Assembly (NCBI GenBank): GCA_965276005.1
Contig: OZ254962.1
Coordinates: 2,604,001-2,668,000, forward strand
Direction: 5' to 3'
Source: G965232465 sp965276005
GTDB lineage: Bacteria; Pseudomonadota; Alphaproteobacteria; JAQWUY01
Length of the DNA: 64,000 nt
The position numbers and the translations under genes were made by a program. Within the stretch, counting starts at the first letter, position 1. Each line of letters opens with the position of its first letter. The notes beneath the pieces are model-generated. The model searched no databases and was not told the origin of the DNA. It saw only the letters and a program-made list of their open reading frames with translations. Of the stretch, positions 35,864 to 45,381 are shown piece after piece.

Positions 35864-37437
35864 GTGTTTTCTCCTGTGTCTGTGTTTGTTTTGGTGTCTT
35901 TTTTGGTCTTTTTCACCTTTTTCGCCTGCTCTGTCTTGGTGTTAGGGCGTTGCTGATCGGCTAACAGCGATTGGGCGTCTTTGGCGGTGCGAAACACATC
36001 CGTTTTGCCAACCCCGGCACTGTCGATACCTAAATCTTTCATAAGTTCGTCGATCAGTGCGGCTTGGGTACGGTACCTTAAAGCACTGTCGATAACTTCG
36101 TCTGTGGGCGATTTATAGGTGCCGTTGCCGCCGCCCAATCCGTCCACATGCAGAATTTTTATGCCTTCGATATTTTCCAAAGGTCGCCCGCTTTCCCGGA
36201 TGATGCCTTCCATGTGGTCGATCAGCTTGTGTTTGATGCGGGCGATACGGGCTTCGTTGCTGAGCATATTATCCGCTTCGTTTATCTGCCGCTGGTTTTC
36301 CGCTTGCACAGCCCCGACAATTTTATCGGCGGCGGCTTCGATTTGGGCAATGTCCGCTTGCTTGTTTGCCAATATTTTATCGAGTTCGGCTTTGTATTCG
36401 GCGATTAACACTTCTTTTTGCCGTATGGTATTTTGTTCTGCCGTTACCACATCCAACTGAGCGGTTTCGTATGCCACTTGGGCGGCGGCTTGCTGTTGTT
36501 GTTTTTCGTATATGGCAATAGTGCGGTCGATGTCTGCCTGTTGCAGTTCTCTATCGGCGATAATTTCTTCGTTTTTAATTTGTTGTTCCGTGTGAATACG
36601 GATTTTTTCCGCATTTGCCTCTTCGGTAACTCGCTGGCGTTTGATGTCCGCTTGTTGTTCCGCCCGCATTAGGGCGATTTTGCGTTCTTGGTCGAGTTTT
36701 GCCGTTTCCGATTGGGCATCGATGTGTAAAATATCTTGTTCCGCTTGCAAGTTACGATGGCGGATGGCAACCATAGCACTTTGTTCTGTGTCGTTGCGGT
36801 TTTGGCGTTTTTCCTCGATGGTTTTGACCAATTCGGACAATCCTTGTGCATCGAATGTGTTGTTGGGGCGAAAGTGCTCCATATCCGTTTGATCCAAGCG
36901 GACAATGGCGACTGTTTCCAGTTCCAAGCCATTGTTCTGTAACATATCATCGGCTTTAAGGGCAATTTTTTCGATCAGTGTATCCCGGTTTTCATGGGCT
37001 TCGTCTAGGGATACTTGCGATACAACAGACCGTAAAATACTGGTAAAGCGTCCCGATAACACGGTGTCGAGTCCGTCTTGTTGCAGGGTTTTATCGCCAA
37101 AACTGGATGCTGCCAATGCCACAGCAGCGGGCGTGGGCTTTACTTTTACCAGAAATTCTGCCCCAATATCGACTCGTACCCGGTCTTTGGTGTGGGCGGC
37201 GGTTGCGTCTATAAGATCGACCTTAACGGCTATAATGTGCATGTTGACATAGGTTACTCGATGTAAAATCGGTATCACAATGCCCCCCGAGTGCAACACC
37301 ACTTTTTCCCCGCCTAGCCCGGTGCGAACAAAGGCAATGTCCGCACTGGTACGGATATAAAACCAGTGCAGTAAATACCCTATAATAATTGTGGCGATTA
37401 TCGCAACAATACCCCATGTAATAATAGTAGATGTCAT
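35860..37437 (-). CDS. Flotillin-like SPFH/band-7 membrane protein
   Basis: 525 residues: one N-terminal membrane helix (TIITWGIVAIIATIIIGYLLHWFYI), SPFH domain about 30-200, a long Glu/Ala/Gln-rich coiled coil from about 205 to 400 and a Lys/Thr-rich tail. This is the YqiK/flotillin layout; such proteins form large membrane scaffolds. It lies 4 bases after the TIM-barrel gene and overlaps SRPBCC copy 2, firmly inside the transporter operon. A coupled NfeD partner, common with many flotillins, is absent here. Confidence 0.85.
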   Translation of the reverse strand: MTSTIITWGIVAIIATIIIGYLLHWFYIRTSADIAFVRTGLGGEKVVLHSGGIVIPILHRVTYVNMHIIAVKVDLIDATAAHTKDRVRVDIGAEFLVKVKPTPAAVALAASSFGDKTLQQDGLDTVLSGRFTSILRSVVSQVSLDEAHENRDTLIEKIALKADDMLQNNGLELETVAIVRLDQTDMEHFRPNNTFDAQGLSELVKTIEEKRQNRNDTEQSAMVAIRHRNLQAEQDILHIDAQSETAKLDQERKIALMRAEQQADIKRQRVTEEANAEKIRIHTEQQIKNEEIIADRELQQADIDRTIAIYEKQQQQAAAQVAYETAQLDVVTAEQNTIRQKEVLIAEYKAELDKILANKQADIAQIEAAADKIVGAVQAENQRQINEADNMLSNEARIARIKHKLIDHMEGIIRESGRPLENIEGIKILHVDGLGGGNGTYKSPTDEVIDSALRYRTQAALIDELMKDLGIDSAGVGKTDVFRTAKDAQSLLADQQRPNTKTEQAKKVKKTKKDTKTNTDTGENT

Positions 37438-37441
37438 GGTG

Positions 37442-38284
37442 TTACTCCTGTTTTTGTTTTGTGCTGATGTGTTTAAATTGTCGTATCTGTTCGGTGATAG
37501 CGGTTTCTACCGGCAAGCGTTCCATCGACGACGCCCCGTAAAACCCATCGCATTGGGTGCTGTGTTGCATCACATACGCCGCATCCGCTGGTGACGACAC
37601 GGGACCGCCATGTACCAATACCAACACATCTGGATTGATGGTGCGGGCGGTTGCTGCCCATGTATCGGTTAGGTGTACACTTGTATCTAAATCGACAGCG
37701 GTTTCCGCCCCGATACTGCCGCCAGTGGTCAAGCCCATGTGGCACACCAAAATATCCGCCCCCGCCTCAGTCATAGCAATAGCGTCATCATTGCTGAATA
37801 TATAAGGGGTGGTCAGCAGACCTTTTTTGTTTGCCAAACGAATCATATCCACTTCTCGAGCGTATGAAATGCCTGTTTCTTCCAGATTTTGCCGAAAAGT
37901 CCCATCGATCAGCCCTACGGTGGGGAAGTTCTGCACCCCAGCAAAACCTAAATCTTTTAAGGTATCCAAAAAATGGTCGAAAATACAAAACGGGTCGGTG
38001 CCATTGACCCCTGCCAGTACGGGCGTGTGATCGACCACCGGCAAAATTTCTTGTGCCATTTCTAGGACAATATCATTGGCGTTGCCGTACGCCATGAGCC
38101 CTGATAACGACCCTCTGCCGGACATGCGATAGCGACCCGAATTGTAAATAACGATTAAATCTATGTCGCCCTGTTCCTCGCACTTTGCCGATAGTCCCGT
38201 ACCTGCACCGCCACCGATAATCGGTATGCCGTTGGCTCGCATGGTACGGTATTTTTGTAGTAAACAGTGTTTGTCAAATGTCAT
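37442..38284 (-). CDS. PEP-hydrolase-like TIM-barrel protein (PF09370 type)
   Basis: 280 residues: GIPIIGGGAGTGLSAKCEEQG at 20-40, DLIVIYNSGRYRMSGRGSL, VQNFPTVGLIDG near 130, ICHMGLT-type LVCHMGLTTGG near 190 and the ending GFYGASSMERLPVE. This family matches the C-terminal TIM barrel of the tomato Tm-1 protein. Here it is 3 bases after the gene whose product carries the Tm-1 N-terminal domain. The biochemical activity is not established; the family name comes from similarity to phosphoenolpyruvate hydrolase. Confidence 0.85.
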   Translation of the reverse strand: MTFDKHCLLQKYRTMRANGIPIIGGGAGTGLSAKCEEQGDIDLIVIYNSGRYRMSGRGSLSGLMAYGNANDIVLEMAQEILPVVDHTPVLAGVNGTDPFCIFDHFLDTLKDLGFAGVQNFPTVGLIDGTFRQNLEETGISYAREVDMIRLANKKGLLTTPYIFSNDDAIAMTEAGADILVCHMGLTTGGSIGAETAVDLDTSVHLTDTWAATARTINPDVLVLVHGGPVSSPADAAYVMQHSTQCDGFYGASSMERLPVETAITEQIRQFKHISTKQKQE

Positions 38285-38287
38285 GGT

Positions 38288-40513
38288 TTAAGGTCTCCTC
38301 ATATCTTGAAATGCCCTTAACACAGTTTGGGCAAATGCGTTGTCGTTTATGTGGTATGGTACCCGTATCAGTTTATGGGTTGCCGTCTGTTCAAAATGTG
38401 CATCGATGGTATCGAACAGCACTTGGTTAATGTGCGGTGCATAAAACGGTTGGTTGGGGGCGTCCAGTGCCGATACACCGCCTTCGGGGATAACAAACCG
38501 CACCGCACCAGGCATAGCGTTTAGCCGTTCGCATAGCCATATGGCAACGGCTTTGTTTTCCTCCGCATTTGTCCGCATGAGGGTAATGTGGTCGTTGTGG
38601 GCAACTAAGGTGCGGTTTTTGTAGCGGTGCGGTACGCTGTCGATAGCGTGAAAATTGACCATGTCGACCGCCCCAAGCGACCCTACATACGGTATGGCGT
38701 TTCTGATAAACACGCCCAATCGATCCGCATGGGCGGGCATCACACCGCCGGCAATAAGGTCGCATACTTCGGTGGTGGTGATGTCGATCACCGATTGCAA
38801 CATGCGGTTCTCAATCAGTTTTTCCATAGCTTGACCGCCGATGCCTGTGGCGTGAAACACCAATACATCGGTATCGGGGGGGAGCTGTTTACTGATGTTT
38901 TGCACTGCCGGCGTGGTAACCCCGAACATGGTCAAGCCTACTGTAGGTTTGTTGTCCTGCGTATGGGGGGCGGTGGGCGATGTAACGGCAGAACAATTTT
39001 GTTGGGTGTCGACCATACCCGCCAACGCCAACGCCCCATTTTTTAGGATAGTACGGGAAAGGGTGTTTAAGCCTTGCACATCGGTTACCGGATTCATCAT
39101 AACAATATCGGACGCCCCCACATACGGGCGGACATCCCCCGATGCCATAGTCGATATAAGCACTTTTGGCAAGCCAATAGGCAACGCCTGCATGGCGGGG
39201 CTAACCAGTGCAGCGGCACCGGATCCGCCCGCCGCTATAATCCCGCCAATGTCCGTACGGCGTTGCAGCCAATGGGTTAAAGCGGTACCCATAGCGGTAA
39301 CACTTTGCCCCCGATCGTTGGTAAACACCGCTCGACTGCCGTGCGGGTGCCACGCTCCGATGACATGTGGGGGGGTGTCTGCGGTGCTGATCGAAGTGCG
39401 GTTAGCGGTCGATACATCGACCGTATGGACGGTTTTTCCTTGTTCGATGAGGCACTGTTTTATATAGGACAATTCTGCGGCTTTGGTGTCAAAAGTGCCA
39501 ACCACATACACAGTTTGTCCCGTGCTGTAAACAGGGGCAAGTGGGGCGGTATGCGTATCTGGGTATGCGGGGGTGGTGTCCGCTTGCTTTGCTTTTGGCG
39601 TCTGTTGCCGTGTGTAAGTTTTGCGGTGTTCTGTATGGGTGGGGGACGCATGCCAACGGGTGGGGGCAATAAATGTTGTGGAATCCGTATCGATGGTGTC
39701 TGGTGCCACAGGGGAGAGAGAGGGGCGAGCGGTAAATGCGGGGCTATCCGCATCCGTATCGTTGGCGTGTTGTACGCCCAATAGCTGCCGTTGTAATGCC
39801 ACATCTTGCCGTAAATCTGCAGATCGATATATATGTTGCAATTGCCCATTGACCATTACCCCCACTTGTTCGGACAGTGCCAATGCCGTATGGATATTTT
39901 GCTCGATAAGCAAAATCGCCATTTGACGGTTTTGTACCAGTGTGTCGAGCAGGTTTTCCACATGTTGTACAATCACCGGAGCCAGCCCTTCGGTGGGTTC
40001 GTCTAAAATTAACAGTTTCGGATCTTGTAACAGTGCCCGGGCGATGGCAAGCATTTGTTGTTCACCACCCGATAGGTGTCTTGCTGGAGTGTTTTTGCGT
40101 TCGAACAAGCGGGGAAAGGCTTGATAAATTTTGTCCCTGTGCCAAGTGTTTTTTGGGCTGTTAAACAAACGGATATGGTCTTCTACGGTTAAAGAGTGCC
40201 ATAATTTCCGTCCCTGTGGCACATAGCCAATGCCCTTGTTGGCGATAGTGTGTGACGGCTGGTGGGTGATGTCTTGTCCCATAAATCGCACTGTTCCAGC
40301 CGTATGCGGCAACAGCCCCATAATGCGGTTGCACAAGGTGGTTTTGCCCATACCATTGCGACCAATAATTGCCAATGCCCCGGCTGGCAATTGGAAGTTT
40401 ACCCCTTGCAAGGCGTGCGATTGCCCATAGTACACATGTATATCTTGCAGTTGCAAAATGGTATCGCTTTGCGGCGGCATGGCGGCTGTGGTGTGGGGGG
40501 TATGGCTACGCAT
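38288..40513 (-). CDS. LivF-type ABC ATPase fused to Tm-1-like (UPF0261) domain
   Basis: 741 residues. Residues about 18-247 are a complete LivF-like ATPase: Walker A GRNGMGKTT (51-59), GYVPQGRKLW, LSGGEQQMLAIARALL (147-162), LILDEPTEGLAP. Residues 250-332 are a Thr/Pro/Ala-rich linker. Residues about 334-741 are a Tm-1-like ATP-binding domain starting VYVVGTFDTKAAELSYI with the GGIIAAGGSGAAALVSPAMQ loop. The single reading frame is continuous, so the fusion is real in this sequence. It overlaps livG by 8 bases. The Tm-1-like part may couple transport to metabolism of the ligand. Confidence 0.9.
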   Translation of the reverse strand: MRSHTPHTTAAMPPQSDTILQLQDIHVYYGQSHALQGVNFQLPAGALAIIGRNGMGKTTLCNRIMGLLPHTAGTVRFMGQDITHQPSHTIANKGIGYVPQGRKLWHSLTVEDHIRLFNSPKNTWHRDKIYQAFPRLFERKNTPARHLSGGEQQMLAIARALLQDPKLLILDEPTEGLAPVIVQHVENLLDTLVQNRQMAILLIEQNIHTALALSEQVGVMVNGQLQHIYRSADLRQDVALQRQLLGVQHANDTDADSPAFTARPSLSPVAPDTIDTDSTTFIAPTRWHASPTHTEHRKTYTRQQTPKAKQADTTPAYPDTHTAPLAPVYSTGQTVYVVGTFDTKAAELSYIKQCLIEQGKTVHTVDVSTANRTSISTADTPPHVIGAWHPHGSRAVFTNDRGQSVTAMGTALTHWLQRRTDIGGIIAAGGSGAAALVSPAMQALPIGLPKVLISTMASGDVRPYVGASDIVMMNPVTDVQGLNTLSRTILKNGALALAGMVDTQQNCSAVTSPTAPHTQDNKPTVGLTMFGVTTPAVQNISKQLPPDTDVLVFHATGIGGQAMEKLIENRMLQSVIDITTTEVCDLIAGGVMPAHADRLGVFIRNAIPYVGSLGAVDMVNFHAIDSVPHRYKNRTLVAHNDHITLMRTNAEENKAVAIWLCERLNAMPGAVRFVIPEGGVSALDAPNQPFYAPHINQVLFDTIDAHFEQTATHKLIRVPYHINDNAFAQTVLRAFQDMRRP

Positions 40514-41297
40514 CGGTTGTCTCCCCTAAGTACAGTTTTTGAATATCGGGGTCGTTTTGAATATCTTGTGGGGATCCGTGCTTGAGTATCCGCCCATTGT
40601 GCATAACGGTTACGGAGTCCGCCACCCTGAGGGCGACCTCCATATCGTGTTCGATAAGAATAAAAGTCACATGGGCGGGCAAGTTTTGCAAAATGGCAAT
40701 TAAATCTGTGCGTTCCTTTGCTGACAATCCCGCCGCCGGTTCGTCCAGTAACAGCAAGCGGGGCGACCCTGCTAGGGCTAGGGCGATTTCTAATTGCCGT
40801 TGTTGTCCATAGCTGAGCTGTTGTGCTTGGGCGTATTTGCAATCGTCCAAGTGTACCAATTGTAACAACTGGTGGGCGTTTTTTAAACTGTGGCTATCAG
40901 CGGTTGGTCTGCGTAAAGAAAACCGCCCCCGTGCCACCCCACAACAGGCAATATACACTGTGTCCAGAACGGTCATCGACCCAAATAACAGCGATATTTG
41001 GTAAGTCCGCCGCAGCCCCATGCGAATCCGTTCATATACGGGCAAGTCGGTTACCACCTGATTAAACAAGCGGATATTGCCTGCGGTTGGCGTGTGTTCG
41101 CCCGTAATGACATTAAACAGCGAAGTTTTTCCCGCCCCATTGGATCCCAATACAGCACGGCGATCGCCAACGGGAACAGATAAATTTATCTCAGACAACG
41201 CCTGCAACGCCCCAAAGTGTTGGCTAATACCCGTCAGCTCCAGTACAAACTGACCGGATTGTTTTAACTGTGATAACGCCTCGTTTGCGATGTGCAT
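40506..41297 (-). CDS. livG: Branched-chain-type ABC transporter ATPase LivG
   Basis: 263 residues: Walker A GSNGAGKTSLFNVITG near 51, MGLRRTYQI Q-loop region, LSYGQQRQLEIALALA signature variant (LSYGQ), LLLLDEPAAGLS, and the LivG-type ILIEHDMEVAL H-loop. It pairs with the LivF half of the next gene product. Downstream overlap is 8 bases. Confidence 0.9.
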   Translation of the reverse strand: MHIANEALSQLKQSGQFVLELTGISQHFGALQALSEINLSVPVGDRRAVLGSNGAGKTSLFNVITGEHTPTAGNIRLFNQVVTDLPVYERIRMGLRRTYQISLLFGSMTVLDTVYIACCGVARGRFSLRRPTADSHSLKNAHQLLQLVHLDDCKYAQAQQLSYGQQRQLEIALALAGSPRLLLLDEPAAGLSAKERTDLIAILQNLPAHVTFILIEHDMEVALRVADSVTVMHNGRILKHGSPQDIQNDPDIQKLYLGETTDA

Positions 41298-41367
41298 TTT
41301 TGGTTCCTAAACAGATATGTCCGCCACATGGGGCACACGCCCCATATGACGGTCATATAATGTGTGT

Positions 41368-42618
41368 TTATTCACATTTAGGGTTGGTACGACTCACTTG
41401 CCCATATGCTAAGAATTGTTCATATGGCATGCCAAATGTCTGGCTCACTTGTGGAATCACCTTAATGGTTTTATTTACCAAGTTGCCATTTGCCCCTTCG
41501 ATAACTTCGGTTAAGAAAATATCGGCGATGGCTTGACGACGGGCGTCTAGGCTAACTTTGCCGGTTGGGGTGTCAAATGACAGGGTGCTTAGCACTTGCC
41601 GCAAGGCTTTACCGCCATCGGATATATCGCCGTCTACCCGTTGCAGGGCTAATAGTGCGGCTTTGGTATTGACATAATTTGCGTGGGCAAACAATGACGG
41701 AGACGGGAAACCGTTGGGGAATTGTGCTTTGTAATCAGCGACAAACTTGTTCCATGCGGGGCTGTCCCAAGTATCAGAAATCGGTCCCGCAGACGGGGTG
41801 CCAATGACAAATTTTCTGGTTTTGCCTTTCGATCCCAATACGCTTTGGTCGACGGTAATAGTGCCGCCGATTAATGGCAATTCGCCGCCCGCTTGTTCGT
41901 ATTGGGTCAAGAAATTCACCGCATCCGCCCCGCCTAAGGCGACATAAATCGCATCCACATCATCCGGCAAAGCGGCGATCACGGACGCATAATCCTTGTT
42001 GCCAATGGGTACCCAGAAACGGGCGTCTTGCGGGGCTTTACCGCCTAAGCGACAAAACGGTTCCAAAAACCCAAACACTTGTGTATATGGGAAAGAATAG
42101 TCTTCCGCCAGCACCGCTACCGAACGGTAGCCCTTTTGCTTATACACATATTCGCCCAAGCCTGCCATCCATTGGGCACCCTCCGTACCAAAGCGGAAAA
42201 AGTTATCTGCTGGATCTCTCAAGGTTGTATCCTGTGCCCCCGATGCACCGTTTAAAAATGTTGTATTCGGGTGGCTTTTGGCATAATCCTTAATTGCCAA
42301 TCCTTCTGATCCGGATAGGGGACCGATCATAATGTCGACTTTGTCTTGTTCGACCAATTTTTTTGCCGCTCGAATGGCACTGGCGGGCGATGCGTCAGAG
42401 GATGCGGTAATCAGTTTAATCTTTTTGCCCGCAACTTGGTAATTGAATTCTTGCAGTGCCATTTTGATACCCCGAATCGAATCTTCCCCCAACACAGCAA
42501 AAGGACCTTCCAAAGTGGCAAGTCCCCCCATCTTGATAGTGTCGGCTACGCCCCCCATAGCAAACCCGGTACACGCCATAACAGCGGTTGTAAATAAGTG
42601 TTTTAAAGTTTTTTGCAT
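41368..42618 (-). CDS. livK: Branched-chain-type ABC substrate-binding protein
   Basis: 416 residues: signal peptide ending near MGGVA, then a Peripla_BP_6 domain: IKMGGLATLEGPFAVLGEDS, the conserved GIKMALQEF, DIMIGPLSGSEGLAI and FLNGASGAQDT. It belongs to the hydrophobic-amino-acid-uptake (HAAT) receptors. The motif pattern is not that of a strict Leu/Ile/Val receptor and the family also covers amides, urea and aromatic acids, so no ligand is proposed. It lies between livM and livG. Confidence 0.88.
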   Translation of the reverse strand: MQKTLKHLFTTAVMACTGFAMGGVADTIKMGGLATLEGPFAVLGEDSIRGIKMALQEFNYQVAGKKIKLITASSDASPASAIRAAKKLVEQDKVDIMIGPLSGSEGLAIKDYAKSHPNTTFLNGASGAQDTTLRDPADNFFRFGTEGAQWMAGLGEYVYKQKGYRSVAVLAEDYSFPYTQVFGFLEPFCRLGGKAPQDARFWVPIGNKDYASVIAALPDDVDAIYVALGGADAVNFLTQYEQAGGELPLIGGTITVDQSVLGSKGKTRKFVIGTPSAGPISDTWDSPAWNKFVADYKAQFPNGFPSPSLFAHANYVNTKAALLALQRVDGDISDGGKALRQVLSTLSFDTPTGKVSLDARRQAIADIFLTEVIEGANGNLVNKTIKVIPQVSQTFGMPYEQFLAYGQVSRTNPKCE

Positions 42619-42677
42619 AGTGCACTCTCCCTTGTTGTATGTTTTGTGTGAAATGTAATCCTATATGCCAACGCCCA

Positions 42678-43670
42678 TTATGGGGATTTTGGCAAGCGGG
42701 CTTTTGAACTTATTTTTGTGTGTATAAGTTTAAAAATACCCAACAGCCCATCTGGGGAAAACAATACAACCCCCAAAAAGGCAAAGCCAATGACCATGTT
42801 AAACCGATCCCGGTCGATAAGGTCTATGGCAAAACTTTCTAATAAAACAAATAAAACCGCCCCAATAAAGGGTCCTATGGGGTGTCGCATACCGCCAATA
42901 ACGGCAATAACCAAAATATCAATAGCCACATCGACCCCTATATCCCCCGGCGAAATCCGTCCCATATACCACACCCATAATATACCGCCAATACCGGCAA
43001 TCCCCCCGGATAACATGTGGGTAACAATGCGATGTGCCGCCGCATTATAGCCCATTGCCGATACCCGTCTGGGGTTTTCTCGAATGGCTTGTAACACCAA
43101 GCCAAACGGCGATTTCATAGCGTACAGCACGGCAAAATAACAGATGACCCCCGATGTTAAAGTCAGGTAATAAAACGGCACCATATCCCGCAAGTACACC
43201 CCCGCTAATGTGGGCGGCTTAATTTGTGCAAAGCCGGTAAAACCGTTAAAAATGTAATAATTTTGACGGGCAAAATAAAACACTGTTACGGCAATGGCAA
43301 GGGTTATCATAATCGTATAAATGCCTTCGGTTCGCACCGATATAGCCCCAATAATACCGCCTAGCACAGTGGCAACAATCAGGGCGAAACCAACGCTCAG
43401 CACCCAATGCCAACCCAGCCCGCCCAAGTTGTTATCGCCGGTAATGGCGATCACATACCCCGCCATGCCGGCAATGGTGATTTGTGCCATGCTGACCATA
43501 CCGCCCAGCCCCCCTAGCACCATCAAGGATACACAAACAATCCCCAATATTATCGTATACGACCCGATCTGTTCGATAAAAAACGGCGGGGCAAGCAGGG
43601 GATATACAACAAGTCCCCCTATAATAGGTGCTATTTTTGTTATACTTTTTGTAGTGGACGATGGTATCAC
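42678..43670 (-). CDS. livM: Branched-chain-type ABC permease LivM
   Basis: 330 residues with about ten membrane segments. LivM landmarks: GGLGGMVSMAQITIAGMAGY near 53, AIRENPRRVSAMGYN near 195 and the long VIGGMRHPIGPFIGAVLF. It overlaps the livH stop by 4 bases (ATGA). Confidence 0.92.
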   Translation of the reverse strand: MIPSSTTKSITKIAPIIGGLVVYPLLAPPFFIEQIGSYTIILGIVCVSLMVLGGLGGMVSMAQITIAGMAGYVIAITGDNNLGGLGWHWVLSVGFALIVATVLGGIIGAISVRTEGIYTIMITLAIAVTVFYFARQNYYIFNGFTGFAQIKPPTLAGVYLRDMVPFYYLTLTSGVICYFAVLYAMKSPFGLVLQAIRENPRRVSAMGYNAAAHRIVTHMLSGGIAGIGGILWVWYMGRISPGDIGVDVAIDILVIAVIGGMRHPIGPFIGAVLFVLLESFAIDLIDRDRFNMVIGFAFLGVVLFSPDGLLGIFKLIHTKISSKARLPKSP

Positions 43671-44686
43671 AGGTATTTACCCCCGCCAAATATGCCTTGT
43701 GGTTTCCATGCCAAAATGGCGACCATTATAACAAAGGTAAAAATCGCCCCGTATGTGGGAAAATACGCTAAGCCAAATTGTTCTGCTAGTCCGATGATTA
43801 ACGCCCCTAGTGCCGCACCGGATACAGATCCCATGCCTCCGACAATCACCACCATTAAAGACGCCAACAAATAGCGCACATCTTCGCCGGGGGCAATCGA
43901 CAAAGCGGTACCACCGACCACGCCGGACAGCCCCGCTAGCCCTGCCCCAATGGCAAATACGATGACAAATACAACTTGAATATTGACCCCCGATGCGGTT
44001 AAAATATCTGCATCTTCCACGCCCGCCCGTATTATTAAGCCTAGCCGAGTACGGTTTAAAAACACCCACAAAGCAATCCCAACCACAATAGCAAATACCA
44101 ATATGGACAAGCGATACAAGGGATACTTGATATAGACGACCGCCCCCGATGATTTAATCACCGAAACAATCGGTAATTGCACCGCACCACTCAAGTATTC
44201 GGGGATGGAAAATTGATAAGTGGTGCCGCCCCAAACCGCCAGCATCGCATCAGCGGCAATAATAGATATGCCAATAGTCACCAGAGTCTGTCTGAGAGCG
44301 TCCCCCTGTATACGGCGAAAAATAAACACTTGTAACAAGCTGCCGACAATGGCAACAACAACAAACGCCCCCAATAAAGACACCACCCAACTACCCGTGT
44401 ATTCGGATATTTCATAGCCAATATATCCGCCCAACAAATACAACGATCCATGTGCCAAGTTGACATTTTGCATCAGTCCAAAAATAAGCGAAAACCCTGT
44501 GGCAACCAAAAAATACAGCCCCGCCAAAGTCAGCCCATTGAATAAAGTATTGACAAAAGTTTTCTTGCGCCCAAGCACATCCACCAGCTCCGCTGGCCAC
44601 ACGGCAACCAACAGCCATACCAACACTAAGGCAAGCACAAAACAGATGACGCTAACCACAGGTCGTCTTTGTATAAACATGGTCAT
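43667..44686 (-). CDS. livH: Branched-chain-type ABC permease LivH
   Basis: 339 residues from ATG 44686 (AAGGA 8 bases upstream; 44680 is an alternative, 44710 is rejected). LivH landmarks: NTLFNGLTLAGLYFLVATGFSLIFGLMQNVNLAHGSLYLLGGYI and VVGGMGSVSGAALGALIIGL. First gene of the leftward operon livH-livM-livK-livG-livF/Tm-1-PEPH-SPFH-SRPBCC-SRPBCC. Confidence 0.92.
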   Translation of the reverse strand: MTMFIQRRPVVSVICFVLALVLVWLLVAVWPAELVDVLGRKKTFVNTLFNGLTLAGLYFLVATGFSLIFGLMQNVNLAHGSLYLLGGYIGYEISEYTGSWVVSLLGAFVVVAIVGSLLQVFIFRRIQGDALRQTLVTIGISIIAADAMLAVWGGTTYQFSIPEYLSGAVQLPIVSVIKSSGAVVYIKYPLYRLSILVFAIVVGIALWVFLNRTRLGLIIRAGVEDADILTASGVNIQVVFVIVFAIGAGLAGLSGVVGGTALSIAPGEDVRYLLASLMVVIVGGMGSVSGAALGALIIGLAEQFGLAYFPTYGAIFTFVIMVAILAWKPQGIFGGGKYL

Positions 44687-44963
44687 TTCCCATTCCTTCT
44701 TACCCATCACATGGTTTCAACATGATGTACGAAAACTATCGTTTTTATTATGTTGGTTTGTCGCACCCTCAGAATAAAACATATTACAAAGGTCGAATAA
44801 TTGCAACTATATTTTTGACTCCATTTTCAGAGCGGGTAACTCGGGTTCTCGATGAGGTCATGGATAAAGCTGTATTGTGGTACATGTTATATACTATACG
44901 AATACATCAGGGTTTATAAATTGGCTGTCTATGTTGTTTTTAAAAGCATTTATCGTAGCTGTA
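44687..44963. other. Non-coding region upstream of livH
   Basis: 277 bases between livH and the convergently placed end of the XRE gene. A 65-codon plus-strand frame (44722-44919) has no family features and weak coding character, so it is not called. The livH promoter must lie here but I see no clear consensus. Confidence 0.4.
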
Positions 44964-45200
44964 TCACATATTTTTGGAATCCATAACCGTATTTATAATA
45001 TCATAAGGATTGGCGTTTAACACATTGCAGATAATAAAAAATTCGATAACTTCCAACCGTCTTTCACCTGTTTCGTATTTGTGTATAAAAGATTGGGCTT
45101 TATTAAGAATTTTGCTGAGTTCGACCTGCGTAAGATCTGCCCTAATTCTTGCAATTTTTAATTCTTTTGCCAATTTCATGCGCTGATTATAGGTGTTCAT
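44964..45200 (-). CDS. Small XRE-family helix-turn-helix regulator
   Basis: 78 residues, one HTH_3 domain (LKIARIRADLTQVELSKILNKAQSFIHKYETGERRLEV, about 14-51) with nothing else. The size and AT-rich composition resemble regulators carried on small mobile cassettes. It is divergent from two lipoprotein genes and could control them; no target site was found. Confidence 0.82.
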   Translation of the reverse strand: MNTYNQRMKLAKELKIARIRADLTQVELSKILNKAQSFIHKYETGERRLEVIEFFIICNVLNANPYDIINTVMDSKNM

Positions 45201-45381
45201 TTTTTATAATTTCCAATGTTATACAATATCGGAAAAAATAGTACTTTATAAATTACAATAAACCAAAAAAGAATAATTTATAAACAAAAAGTTTATTTCT
45301 CTATTGCAAAATAACCTAAAAAAGAATATTTTAGTATATATTGGTTAAAAATGTATACTATCATGAGAGTAAGGAGTTCAC

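Noticed and set aside
44722..44919. 65-codon plus-strand ORF upstream of livH
   Set aside because: No family features, no clear ribosome-binding site, and it lies in the expected livH promoter region.
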